From positions 1 to 18,243 of the forward strand of contig JAABTE010000014.1 in assembly GCA_011390035.1 (NCBI GenBank): a stretch of 18,243 nt of DNA. Reading direction: 5' to 3'. The position numbers were made by a program, and so were the translations under genes. This document shows, one piece after another, positions 1 through 8,100 of the stretch. The stretch comes from Desulfobacteraceae bacterium. Its GTDB lineage: Bacteria > Desulfobacterota > Desulfobacteria > Desulfobacterales > JAABSP01. Below the pieces are notes generated by a model. It ran no database searches and was not told the origin of the DNA. It was given only the letters and a program-made list of their open reading frames with translations. The stretch's first letter is position 1; the number at the start of each line of letters is the position of its first letter.

Positions 1-293
1 CTGACATGGACGCGGCCCTCCGCGTCCCGCTCGGCCATGCCGGCCAGCACGATGATGCCCTCGGCCGCGGCCAGCTCGGCCACCTGGCCGGCCAGGGGGC
101 CGGGAATGGGCTCGGCGATGTTTTGGATCTCCCGGCGGGTGGTGTAGCCGGTCAGGCTCATCTCCGGAAAGCAGATGAGGTCCGCGCCCCTTTGAACGGC
201 AAGGATCGTCCAGCGGCGCATCCTTTCCACGTTTTCCGCCTTGCGCCCCAGGGGCGCCGGGCAGGTCACGGCGGCGATGCGCAGGTCCTTCAT
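1..293 (-). CDS. Nitrilase-superfamily amidohydrolase, N-terminal part (cut by window edge)
   Basis: Only the first 97 codons are present; the gene continues past the left edge. The start ATG at 293 directly follows the TAG stop of the upstream gene, so the two are translationally linked. The N-terminus (MKDLRIAAVTCPAP) is the usual first beta strand of carbon-nitrogen hydrolases. The motif FPEMSLTGY at residues 42-50 carries the catalytic glutamate (Glu44) of the Glu-Lys-Cys triad. The Lys and Cys would lie outside the window, so activity cannot be judged. Members hydrolyse C-N bonds of nitriles, amides or carbamoyl compounds in the cytoplasm; the substrate is not predictable here. The long plus-strand reading frame over this stretch is a GC-rich shadow. 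Confidence 0.87.
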   Translation of the reverse strand, partial: MKDLRIAAVTCPAPLGRKAENVERMRRWTILAVQRGADLICFPEMSLTGYTTRREIQNIAEPIPGPLAGQVAELAAAEGIIVLAGMAERDAEGRVHV

Positions 294-845
294 CTACAGG
301 TCGAAATGGGCCCGGACCTTGAACAGCCGGGTGGCGGGCAGGTTGAGAATCCGCAAAACCCCCGTCTCCTGTCGGATGCTGTCGATGTTCGCCTCGATCT
401 CGTCCATGGAGGGGGCGATGAAGGTGAACCACACGTTAAAATGGTTCTCGCGCTGATAGTTGTGGGTAACGCCGGGATATCGATTAACGACCTCGGCAAA
501 AGCATCGATCTTTTCCCCGGGCACCCTCGCCGCGCACAGGGTGCTGACAAAACCCAGCTTTTCCGGCGAAAAATTCCCCCCGATGCGCCTTATAATCCCC
601 ACCTCCCGCAGCCGCCCCAGCCGCCCCAGCACCTCGTCCTCGCTCAACCCCAGGTCCTCGGCGACGGCCGCGAAGGGCCGCTCGGTAATCGGAAAATCCG
701 ACTGAATCCGGTTCAATATCGCACGGTCCACATCATCCATGCCGCCCACATCATCCACGCCGCCCACCCCGTCAACGCCAACCACTCCGTCAACGCCGTC
801 CACTCCGTCTACCCCATCCACCCCGTCCATATTCCGCCCCATCAT
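294..845 (-). CDS. Siroheme decarboxylase subunit (AhbA/AhbB type, Lrp/AsnC-like fold)
   Basis: 183 residues. From about residue 40 it matches the AhbA/AhbB/NirDLGH family: a winged-helix part (DRAILNRIQSDFPITERPFA, then GIIRRIGGNF), then an AsnC-like ligand domain with the hallmark THNYQRENHFNVWFT and a C-terminal LPATRLFKVRAHFDL. In sulfate reducers AhbA and AhbB jointly decarboxylate siroheme to didecarboxysiroheme in the alternative heme pathway, which fits an organism rich in c-type hemes. I cannot tell AhbA from AhbB. ATG at 845 overlaps the yjbQ stop (ATGA), indicating coupling; no good ribosome site is seen. Residues 7-39 are a low-complexity Asp-Gly-Val repeat that the family lacks; Met36 (position 740) would be a start that removes it. 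Annotation as a transcriptional regulator would be a misnomer. Confidence 0.85.
   Translation of the reverse strand: MMGRNMDGVDGVDGVDGVDGVVGVDGVGGVDDVGGMDDVDRAILNRIQSDFPITERPFAAVAEDLGLSEDEVLGRLGRLREVGIIRRIGGNFSPEKLGFVSTLCAARVPGEKIDAFAEVVNRYPGVTHNYQRENHFNVWFTFIAPSMDEIEANIDSIRQETGVLRILNLPATRLFKVRAHFDL
729..827 (-). repeat. Nine-base tandem repeat encoding (Asp-Gly-Val)n
   Basis: Eleven consecutive 9-bp units, consensus GAC GGN GTN on the minus strand, lie in frame at the N-terminus of the siroheme decarboxylase gene. They encode DGV five times, then VGV, DGV, GGV, DDV, GGM and DDV. The first five units differ only at third codon positions. This suggests the array is translated and conserved as protein, or is an old array that diverged mostly at silent sites. 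Confidence 0.85.
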
Positions 846-1228
846 ATAAACCGCACATGCACCTTGCGGTTGCGCGGCCCGTCAAATTCGCAGAAGAAGA
901 TCCCCTGCCAAGTCCCCAGCGCGAGCTGCCCATCCTCGATGGCAATCAGCTCCGAGGCCCCCACCAGGGTCGATTTGACATGGGCCGGCGAATTGCCCTC
1001 CGCGTGGCGGTAGTCGGCCTTCCAGGGCACCACCTGGTCGAGGGCCATCATGATGTCCCGGGCCACCGCGGGATCGGCCGCCTCGTTGATGGTGACGGCC
1101 GCCGTGGTGTGGGGCGAATACACCATGCAGACGCCGCTTTCCCTGCCGGCGGAACGGACCGCGTCACGCACCGCCGAGGTGATGTCGATCATCTCGGTCT
1201 TGTTCTTCGATTTGACGTTGAGTATCAT
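842..1228 (-). CDS. yjbQ: YjbQ family protein (UPF0047, thiamine phosphate synthase-like)
   Basis: 128 residues from ATG at 1228, chosen because GAGG lies just upstream (AGAGGCGAG-ATG) and the family N-terminus begins at this methionine. The upstream ATG at 1264 has no ribosome site and lies in the terminator T-run. Family signatures are VYSPHTTAAVTINEAADPAV in the N-terminal half and SPAHVKSTLVGASE followed by LGTWQGIFFCEFDGPRNR. The family forms small trimeric cytoplasmic beta proteins; weak thiamine-phosphate-synthase-like activity has been reported for E. coli YjbQ, but the physiological role is unsettled. The stop overlaps the next gene's start by four bases (ATGA), placing it first in a yjbQ-ahb-nitrilase cluster behind the dsrC terminator. 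Confidence 0.88.
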   Translation of the reverse strand: MILNVKSKNKTEMIDITSAVRDAVRSAGRESGVCMVYSPHTTAAVTINEAADPAVARDIMMALDQVVPWKADYRHAEGNSPAHVKSTLVGASELIAIEDGQLALGTWQGIFFCEFDGPRNRKVHVRFI

Positions 1229-1262
1229 CTCGCCTCTGCCTGGGATCGGGTGGGAATGAAAC

Positions 1263-1296
1263 AAAAAAAGCCCCGCACGACGGCAGGGCCTTTTTT
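1263..1296 (-). terminator. Intrinsic terminator behind dsrC (bidirectional in form)
   Basis: On the minus strand a 10-bp stem AAGGCCCUGC / GCGGGGCUUU with a 6-nt loop (CGUCGU) runs straight into seven T residues. The opposite strand also ends in a T-run (ttttttgata), so it could stop transcription both ways. It sits about 25 bp after the dsrC stop and just before yjbQ. It therefore probably makes dsrC a mostly monocistronic message, with yjbQ depending on read-through or a weak local promoter. Confidence 0.85.
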
Positions 1297-1322
1297 GATA
1301 TAAGAATGAAACCGTTTGGCGA

Positions 1323-1640
1323 TTAGACGCAGCCGGTCGGCTTCGGCAGACCCGCCATCTTACAGGCTCCCTTGCCGGGTCCGGACGGGAACAGCTCGTA
1401 GATGTGCTTCAGTTTGAAACCGGTCACCTTGGAGAGTACCCGCACCATGGGGGCGATGCCGTTCTTCTCGTAGTATTCGCGCAGCACCTCGATGACCTTC
1501 TTGTGCTCGTCGTTCAGCTCCTCGATGCCCTCTTCCTTCTTGACGTACTGGACCCACTCCTGGCTCCAGTTGTTGTAATCGTCAATAAAACCGTCTTCGT
1601 CAATCTTGAAGGTCTTTCCCTGAAATTCGACTTCTGGCAT
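1323..1640 (-). CDS. dsrC: DsrC, sulfur-carrier protein of dissimilatory sulfite reduction
   Basis: 105 residues, the standard length. The flexible C-terminal arm KGACKMAGLPKPTGCV holds both conserved redox cysteines, Cys93 and the penultimate Cys104, spaced as in the Desulfovibrio protein. DsrC enters the DsrAB sulfite reductase and leaves carrying sulfur as a trisulfide between these two cysteines. That trisulfide is then reduced by the membrane complex DsrMKJOP, giving sulfide. The start is well supported: AAAGGAGG lies 7 nt before the ATG. The gene has its own promoter, with TTGACA 97-102 bp upstream of the ATG, and its own terminator, the layout expected of a very highly expressed gene. 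It lies directly downstream of, and on the same strand as, the flx-hdrA operon. dsrAB and dsrMKJOP are not in the window. Confidence 0.97.
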   Translation of the reverse strand: MPEVEFQGKTFKIDEDGFIDDYNNWSQEWVQYVKKEEGIEELNDEHKKVIEVLREYYEKNGIAPMVRVLSKVTGFKLKHIYELFPSGPGKGACKMAGLPKPTGCV

Positions 1641-1713
1641 GAAACATTCCTCCTTTAAATGAGATTTTCTATCTTAATGGCCTCAGCCTACTCGCCCAGT
1701 TGCAGAAAAAAAA

Positions 1714-1742
1714 ATTTTATCGTATTCCCGCTTGGATGTCAA
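1714..1742 (-). promoter_or_regulatory. Sigma70-type promoter for dsrC
   Basis: On the minus strand a perfect -35 TTGACA (1742-1737) is followed by a 17-nt spacer and a -10 TAAAAT (1719-1714). An A/T tract lies just downstream. Transcription would start near 1707, giving a leader of about 67 nt before dsrC. The promoter lies in the 118-bp gap after flxA. No terminator is visible there, so read-through from flxA into dsrC is also possible. Confidence 0.8.
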
Positions 1743-1758
1743 CATCAAAATGCCGGCA

Positions 1759-2598
1759 TCAATATTCCTTCGGCATGCCGTTTAACTGGGCCAGGGTGAA
1801 CACCGGGCCGTCCTTGCAGACGAAATCCTTGCCGATGTTGCACCTGCCGCACATCCCGATGCCGCATTTCATGCGGTTTTCAAGGGACATGATGATCCGG
1901 TCGTGGCCGTAGCCCAGCTTGTCGAGTACCGGCTGGGTGAACTTGATCATGATGGGCGGGCCGCAGATGATGGCGTAGGTGTTCTCGTCGGCCGGCGGGG
2001 CCTTTTGCTCCGTGATGGTGGGCACGAACCCCACGTTGTACTTCCAGTCGGGGTCCTTGGCGCCATCCACGGTGATGTGCATGCCGATGTCGTCCCGGGC
2101 CTCCCAGGCCTTCAGCTCGTCAACATACAGCAGCATGCCTGGGGTCCGGGCGCCGTAGATGACGTTGATCTGGCCGAACTGGTCCCGGTGTTCCAGCATG
2201 TAGATGATGGACGAGCGCAGGGTGGTGAAGGCAAAGCCGCCGCCGATGATCACCACGTTCTTGCCCTTGAGCGCCTCCCAGGGGTAGGGGTGGCCCAAGG
2301 GGCCCCGGATGCCCATCACGTCGCCCGCCTTCATGGCGTGCAGGTGAGAGCTGACAAGGCCCACCTTGTTGACGGTGAACTTGACAAAGCCCTTCTCCGT
2401 GGGCGAGGAGGCGATGCCGATGGGGATCTCGCCCTTGCCGGCCACCGACAGCTCGGCGAACTGGCCCGGCAGGTAGGCAAAGCGCTTTTCGTCCTCCGGG
2501 TCTATGAAGACGAACTTGAAGGTTTTCAGGTTCTTGTCTTCGGTCTCGGTGATGATCTCATCGATCCGGACCGGATAGGGTCGATACGGATTTTGCAT
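1759..2598 (-). CDS. flxA: FlxA-like FAD/NAD(P)H oxidoreductase subunit
   Basis: 279 residues from ATG at 2598, preceded by GGGGGG five bases upstream; an in-frame ATG at 2643 lies inside flxB and lacks a site. The fold is ferredoxin-reductase-like: an FAD beta barrel (LPGQFAELSV), an NAD-binding Rossmann part with GGGFAF and later ICGPPIMIKF, then a C-terminal [2Fe-2S] site with Cys245, 250, 253 and 261 (CGIGMCGRCN). This is the pattern of hydrogenase gamma, dihydroorotate-dehydrogenase electron-transfer and FlxA subunits. As last gene of hdrA-mvhD-flxC-flxB-flxA it should be the NAD(P)H entry or exit point of the cytoplasmic complex. Assignment to Flx rests on family resemblance and gene order; an NADPH- rather than NADH-specific enzyme cannot be excluded. 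Confidence 0.87.
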   Translation of the reverse strand: MQNPYRPYPVRIDEIITETEDKNLKTFKFVFIDPEDEKRFAYLPGQFAELSVAGKGEIPIGIASSPTEKGFVKFTVNKVGLVSSHLHAMKAGDVMGIRGPLGHPYPWEALKGKNVVIIGGGFAFTTLRSSIIYMLEHRDQFGQINVIYGARTPGMLLYVDELKAWEARDDIGMHITVDGAKDPDWKYNVGFVPTITEQKAPPADENTYAIICGPPIMIKFTQPVLDKLGYGHDRIIMSLENRMKCGIGMCGRCNIGKDFVCKDGPVFTLAQLNGMPKEY

Positions 2599-2617
2599 GA
2601 TGTCCCCCCTGTTTTCG

Positions 2618-3703
2618 TCAAGTTGTCGGGCAGGCGCAGTCATTGGCGGCCTCCGGATCGTAAGCGTTCATCATGTCGCAGACCTTGCGGATATCGATGT
2701 TGACCGGGCAGCTTCGCACGCATCGGCCGCAGCCGACGCACTGGATGCCCTCTCCGTACTTGTCCACATAGTATTTGAGCTTGTGCATGAAGCGCTGGCG
2801 CACCCGCTGAACCTTTTCGCCCCTCGGGTTATGGCCAGAGCCATGCGCCGTGAACAGGGGCGCCATGCACGAGTCCCAGTTGCGCGTCCGAACGCCCTCG
2901 CAGCCCCGGCACTCGTCCTGGATGTCGAAGCACCAGCAGGTGGGGCACAGGTAGGTGCAGGTGCCGCAGTTGATGCAGGAAAAGGCCACGTCCTCCCAGA
3001 AGGGGGCGTCGTACAGGTCCATGGATGGCTTTTCGGCAAGCTTGTCCGTGGCAACCTGCCGGGTGATCTTCTTCTCGGCGGCGGCCGCCCGGTCGGCAAA
3101 AAGCGCTTCGGCCTCGGCCTCGTCCATGGCATCGGTCCAGCCGGCGGCCTTCATCAGGGCCTCGCCCTTTTCCGTGATCGCTTTGGCCGCGTACCCGCCG
3201 TCCCGGTCCACCACCAGCGCATCCAGGCCCTGGGTGTCGTGCGGGGCCGAGCCGGCGCTGGTGCAAAAGCAGGTGGCGCACGGATCGTTACAGCCGTAGC
3301 CCACGAAGGTGGTGGCCTCGTAGTTGCGAAGCCAGTATGGGTCTTTATATTCCGGCGAGTCGAAGTTGCGCCGCACCAGCAGAAAGGAGAGGGCGTCGCA
3401 GGGTCGGATGCCGATCACCGCCCGGGGGGTGTCGTCCCGCCTGGGCTCCTTCAGGATGTGGTGATCCGGCCGGCTTTCATCGGTGGTGTACTCGAACATC
3501 ACCTCGGACTGGGGATAGACCACCGACTTGGGAGACAGCCGGGTGTTGGAAAACGCCATGTCCGGCGACGCGTCGCCGGTCAGCTCCCGGAACTCGTGGT
3601 CCTTTCCCTCCTTGACGGGGCCGAACACGCGGTAGCCGCTTTTGAGTTTCCCGATGCCCTCGGCCCACTGTTTTTCATCTATTTTCACAAACTTCATGGT
3701 CAT
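2618..3703 (-). CDS. flxB: FlxB-like iron-sulfur subunit (HydB/AsrA-type dicluster ferredoxin)
   Basis: 361 residues. The N-terminal half has the sulfhydrogenase-beta/AsrA signature GIRPCDALSFLLVRRNF and a cysteine-rich patch GCNDPCATCFC. The C-terminal half has two [4Fe-4S] motifs: Cys243, 246, 249 and 253 (CINCGTCTYLC, then PTCWC) and Cys322, 325, 328 and 332 (CVGCGRCVRSC). The role is electron wiring between the FAD/NAD subunit FlxA and the rest of the complex, in the cytoplasm. The flxC stop is only six bases upstream. ATG at 3703 is given, but AAAGGG sits better (8 nt) before the second ATG at 3697, so the protein may be two residues shorter. flxA begins 19 bp after its stop. B versus C naming follows family resemblance and is not certain. 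Confidence 0.83.
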   Translation of the reverse strand: MTMKFVKIDEKQWAEGIGKLKSGYRVFGPVKEGKDHEFRELTGDASPDMAFSNTRLSPKSVVYPQSEVMFEYTTDESRPDHHILKEPRRDDTPRAVIGIRPCDALSFLLVRRNFDSPEYKDPYWLRNYEATTFVGYGCNDPCATCFCTSAGSAPHDTQGLDALVVDRDGGYAAKAITEKGEALMKAAGWTDAMDEAEAEALFADRAAAAEKKITRQVATDKLAEKPSMDLYDAPFWEDVAFSCINCGTCTYLCPTCWCFDIQDECRGCEGVRTRNWDSCMAPLFTAHGSGHNPRGEKVQRVRQRFMHKLKYYVDKYGEGIQCVGCGRCVRSCPVNIDIRKVCDMMNAYDPEAANDCACPTT

Positions 3704-3709
3704 TGCCCT

Positions 3710-4660
3710 TTATTTGATAAAAGCGTCGGGATCATTCGGCTTGTAGGCGTCCAGCGGCGGCCGCTGGTCCACGGACATGCCCGCCTCCCATCCGTACAGT
3801 TCCTTGCAGTCCTTTTCCAGCTTCCGGGTGAGAACGCGCATCTTGATGCCCACCGGGCAGGCCCGCTCGCAGGCGCCGCAGTCTGTGCAACGGCCGGCGC
3901 AGTGGTAGGCCCTGAGGAAATGGAAGGTCCGGATATCGTTTTCATCCTGGCCCTTGCCCACCCACTGGGGGCGGGACTCGTCCACGAAGCAGGTGGGACA
4001 GTAGCACAGCGGGCAGGCGTTGCGGCAGGCGTAGCACCTGATGCACTCGGCGAACATGTCGTCGAAAAATGCCTTCCGCTCGGCGTCGGACATTGCATCG
4101 ATGGCGCGGATGTCCGCGTAGCGGTCCACGTCGGTTTGTTCTGGCACGGGATCGGCCACCGGCTCGTCGCAGATGACCGGGTTGCGGTGAACGCAGATGG
4201 CGCAGTTGTCCTGGAGGGTCTCGGCCCGGTCGAAGGTCTTTTCGAAGCCGTTGCCCCGGACCACCACCTTGCCGTCGTCCGTTTCCGTCACCTCGGAGAT
4301 CTCGCCATCAACGGCCGCGGCGATCTTGCGCTTGTCGATCATGGCCTGGCAGGGCACGCCGATGACGACGACATTGTCCCGGTCGAGCTTGTTTTCGATG
4401 ATGTGGGTGACGATGTTGCGGCTGTCGCACCCTTTTGCCACCACGCCCACCTTGTCTTTGGCGCCGGTGAGGTAGTTGGCCAGGTTGATGCCGCAGTTGC
4501 CGTCCCATATAAGCTGGTCGGCGTCCTGGGGCCGGCGGATCACGCAGGGCTCGTTCATCATGGGCATGGAGCCCTTTTTGAACCCGATGACCCGGTCAAC
4601 CTTTCCCTCCTCCAGCAGGCGGCGGGCGATCTGTCTGATTTTATCCGTATATTCCCGCAT
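3710..4660 (-). CDS. flxC: FlxC-like iron-sulfur subunit (FrhB/FdhB-like N-terminus plus ferredoxin domain)
   Basis: 316 residues. The N-terminal two thirds resemble the coenzyme F420 hydrogenase/formate dehydrogenase beta family (WDGNCGINLANYL, VVAKGCDSRNIV, then VIGVPCQAM). The C-terminal part has two [4Fe-4S] motifs: Cys206, 209, 212 and 216, with further cysteines 219, 221 and 224 (CPLCYCPTC), and Cys258, 261, 264 and 268 (CTDCGACERAC). No transmembrane segment is seen, so it is cytoplasmic. The start ATG at 4660 lies four bases after the mvhD stop and the flxB start follows closely, so the three are co-translated. It is an electron-relay subunit by family; whether it binds its own flavin, as FrhB relatives do, cannot be told by eye. 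The large plus-strand reading frame here is a shadow. Confidence 0.83.
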   Translation of the reverse strand: MREYTDKIRQIARRLLEEGKVDRVIGFKKGSMPMMNEPCVIRRPQDADQLIWDGNCGINLANYLTGAKDKVGVVAKGCDSRNIVTHIIENKLDRDNVVVIGVPCQAMIDKRKIAAAVDGEISEVTETDDGKVVVRGNGFEKTFDRAETLQDNCAICVHRNPVICDEPVADPVPEQTDVDRYADIRAIDAMSDAERKAFFDDMFAECIRCYACRNACPLCYCPTCFVDESRPQWVGKGQDENDIRTFHFLRAYHCAGRCTDCGACERACPVGIKMRVLTRKLEKDCKELYGWEAGMSVDQRPPLDAYKPNDPDAFIK

Positions 4661-4664
4661 GTTT

Positions 4665-5096
4665 CTAAGCCACTTTCGCTTTTTCTTTTAAAAAGTGCCT
4701 GTTCGGACCCAATGCCTTGACCGCCTCGGTCACCTCCTGAGCCACGCGGGCGAACTTGGTGGACTCGGCCGACGAGATCCAGGAAAAGTGGAGCCGTCCG
4801 GGCTCAAGGCCCATGAACTCCAGCAGGTTGTTGAACAGGGCGAATTTCCGACGAGCGTAGTAATTACCTTCCAGGTAATGGCATTCGCCGGGATGTCAGC
4901 CGGACACCCAGACCCCGTCGGCCCCTTCCCGCAGGGCGGCCAGGGCGAACTTGGGGCTCATCCGGCCGGTGCAGGGAATGCGGATGACCCGGATGTTGGA
5001 CGGATACTCCATCCGGCCCACGCCCGCAAGGTCCGCGGCGCCATAGCTGCACCAGTTGCACAGAAAACTGACGATTTTCGGTTCCCAATCCGACAT
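4665..5096 (-). CDS. mvhD: MvhD/FlxD [2Fe-2S] subunit, selenoprotein (Sec67 at in-frame TGA)
   Basis: 143 residues if the TGA at 4898-4896 is read as selenocysteine. The part before it is a standard MvhD N-terminus (EPKIVSFLCNWCSYG, then IRIPCTGR, then GADGVWVSG). The next codon is the TGA, and the same frame continues HPGECHYLEGNYYARRKF, LEPGRLHFSWISSAESTKFA and VTEAVKALGP, the normal MvhD C-terminus. The family usually has GCH at this point, so Sec67 replaces a conserved cysteine. Cys13, Cys16, Cys42 and Cys71 remain as candidate [2Fe-2S] ligands. AAGGAG lies seven bases before ATG 5096. A hairpin just after the TGA fits a SECIS. MvhD hands electrons between the donor subunits (here FlxABC) and HdrA. 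A plain call would give a broken 66-residue gene; one clean substitution with full homology on both sides argues against a pseudogene. Confidence 0.92.
4863..4879 (-). promoter_or_regulatory. Putative bacterial SECIS hairpin in mvhD
   Basis: On the minus strand, 16 nt after the TGA (4898-4896), a perfect 6-bp stem AUUACC / GGUAAU closes a 5-nt loop UGGAA; U and A of the loop can pair, giving a 7-bp stem with loop GGA. The loop starts 23 nt after the TGA and has G among its first two bases, matching the known rules for bacterial SECIS elements (loop about 16-37 nt downstream, early G). SelB-Sec-tRNA would bind here while the stretch codes for HYLEGNYY. Confidence 0.75.
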
Positions 5097-5126
5097 GATT
5101 GCTCTCCTTATTATATAACCGGACCC

Positions 5127-8100
5127 TTAGCCGGCTTCGTTCATGGAAAAGATCTGGGCGAAGATCTGATCGTTGTCAAAGCCCTTCAGGTGAATGGCTC
5201 CGGACCGGCAGGATGCCACGCACAACCCGCAGCCCTTGCAAAGGGCCGGGTTGATCTCCGCCTTGCCCGGCCAGAACCGCTCCTCCGGCGACCGGAACGT
5301 GGGCGCGGAGTAGGGGCAGAGCGACACGCAGGTGCCGCACTGGCTGCACCAGGACGGGTTGATCTCCGCCACCTGGCCGCTGGTGTGGATCTTTTCCCGG
5401 GCCAGCAGGGTTATGGCCCGGGAGGCCGCCGCCCGGGCCTGGGCTATGGACTCGTCTATGGGCTTGGGATAATGGGCCAGGCCGCACAGAAAGACGCCGT
5501 CGGTGGCGAACTCGGACGGGCCCAGCTTGGCGTGTTTTTCCACGAAGAAGCCGTCCTCGTTCAGGGGCACCTTGAAGAACCGGGCCAGTTTCTCTTCCCG
5601 GTTGGGCAGGATGGCCGAGGCCAGGGTCAAAATATCGGTCTCGATGTCCATGGGAATGCCCAGCACATGGTCGATGACCCGCACGATCAGCCGGTCGCCG
5701 TCCTTGCGAACCTCCGGCTTATGCTCCAGGTCGAAGCGAACGAAGATGACGCCCAGCTCCCGGGCCTCCCGGTACAGGTACTCTTTTTCGCCGTAGGTGC
5801 GCACGTCCCGGTACAGGATAAAGACGTTCATGTCCGGGTTGGCGCGCTTCAGCTCTATGGAGTTGTGGACCGAGTGGGTGCAGCAGATGCGCGAGCAGTA
5901 GGGCCGCTCGGGCTCGCGGGAGCCGACGCACTGGATGAAGACCGCCGAACGGGCCGACTCGATGGCCGGGTCGTTGTCCATCAGCTTGCGGTCCAGCTCC
6001 AGGCTGGTGAGGATTCTCGGGTCCTCGCCGTAGCGGTATTCAGCGGGCTTGTATTCCTGGCCGCCCGTGGCGATGACGGCCACGCCGTGTTCCAGGACCT
6101 GCTCGCCGCCGTTTCCGGCAAGGGTGGTCTTGAAGTTGCCCACAAAGCCCTCCACGCCGGCCAGGGTGGTGTTCAGATGGACCGTGATCTTCTCGTCGGC
6201 CTCGATCTGGGCCGCGAGCTTTTCCAGCCGGTCCGCCACCTTGTCGCCAGAGGGCAGGGTGTGCAGGTTCCGGGCCTGGCCGCCCAGGGTGTCCGACTTT
6301 TCCACGATGTGGGTGACATATCCCTGGCGGGACAGGCTTCGGGCCGCGTTCATGCCGGAAACGCCGCCGCCGATGACAAGGGCCGCCTGGTTGACGTTCA
6401 GGGCGGTCTCCTTCAGCGGCTGGATCAGCGCCGCCTTGGAAACGGCCATGCGCACCAGGTCCATTGCCTTTTCCGTGGCCAGCTCCGGGTTGTTCTTGTG
6501 GACCCAGGAGTCCTGGTTGCGGATGTTGGCCATCTCGAACAGGTATTTATTAAGGCCCGCGGCGATGAGCGTCTCCTGGAAGAGCGGCTCGTGGGTCTTG
6601 GGTGTGCAGGCGGCCACCACCACCCGGTTCAGGTTCTGCTCCCGGATGGTCTGGGCCATGATGTCCTGGGTGTCCTGGGAACACGAGTAAAGGTTGTCCG
6701 CCACGAACTCCACATAGGGCAGGGTTCTGGCGTACTCGGCCACGGCCGGCACGTCCACCACGCCGGCGATGTTCACGCCGCACCGGCACACGAACACGCC
6801 CACCCGGGGCCGCTCGTTGATCACGTTGGTCTCGGGCACGATCTCGGGCACCCTGGTGAGGGTGTTTCTGGCCGGAGAGAGAAACTCGCCAGCCGCGGAG
6901 GCCGCGGCGCCGGCGTCGATGACCGACTGGGGGATGTCCTTGGGCCCCTGGAAGGCGCCGCACACATACACGCCCTCCCGGCTGGTGGCCACCGGCTCGA
7001 AAGGATCGGTCTTGCAGAAGTTGCCCTTTGTCAGCGAGATGCCCAGCCGGTCCGCCAGGGCCACCAGTTCCGGCGGCGTCTGAAGGCCCACGGACAGCAC
7101 CACCTGCTCGAAGATCTCAGTGGTTACCTGGCCGTCGTCCGTGACGTAGCGCAGCTCCATGTCTCCCGTGTCGCCCACGGGCACGATGGAGTGGACCCTG
7201 CACCGGATGAAGCGCACGCCCTTTTTCTTGGCGTTCTCGTAGAACCGCTCGAACTCCTTGCCCATGGTGCGCATGTCCATGTAGAAGATGGCGCAGTCCA
7301 GGTCGTCTCCGGAGTGTTCCTTGGCGATCACCGCCTCCTTGATGGCGTACATGCAGCAGACCGAGGAGCAGGCGGGGTTGTCGCACCGGTTGATGTCCCG
7401 GGAGCCGACGCACTGGAGCCAGGCGATCTTTTTGGGCTCCTTGTGATCCGACATGCGGATCAGGTGGCCCGTGGTGGGGCCGGAGGCCGACAGGATGCGC
7501 TCGAACTCGGTGGCGGTCATCACGTTGGGCAGGTTGGCGTAATTATAGGTATCGAATCCGGACGGATCAAAGGGCTTGAAGCCGGGCGCCAGCACCACGG
7601 AGCCGACGTTGAGCGTGTCGATTTTCTCCTTCATGTCGAAATCGATGGCGCCGGTGGGGCACAGCTTCTTGCAGGCGCCGCACTTTTTCTTCTGCAGATA
7701 GATGCATGTGTCCGGATCGATCCGGTACTTCAGGGGCACCGCCTGGGCGTACTCCACATAGATCGCCTTGCGCTTGGCCAGGCCCTGGTTGTAGGTGTCC
7801 GGGATTTTCTTGGGGCACTTTTCATAGCAGGCGCCGCAGGCGATGCACTTGGATTCATCCACATATCGGGGGTGGCGGACGATCTCCACCTGGAAATTTC
7901 CGGCATTCCCCTTGATGTCCCTGACTTCGCTTAACGTGATTAACTCGATGTTCAGATGCCGGCCGACCTCGACCAGTACGGGGGAGATAATTCACATCGC
8001 GCAGTCATTGGTGGGGAATGTCTTGTCCAACTGGGACATGACCCCGCCAATGGAGGGCGATTTTTCGAGCAGATATACATAATAGCCGGAGTTTGCCAGA

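Noticed and set aside
294..845. AsnC/Lrp-type transcriptional regulator
   Set aside because: The THNYQRENHFNVWFT motif and overall pattern are those of siroheme decarboxylases, which share the fold but act as enzymes.
4665..4898. mvhD as a truncated gene with a frameshift
   Set aside because: There is no frame change; the same frame encodes the normal C-terminus after the TGA and stops four bases before the next start.
2597..7934. Very long plus-strand open frames (707 and 1079 residues) opposite the flx-hdrA operon, and similar ones at 6-1013 and 12008-13435
   Set aside because: Their translations are rich in Gly, Ala, Val, His and Arg with no family motifs. They mirror the codon bias of real GC-rich genes on the other strand.
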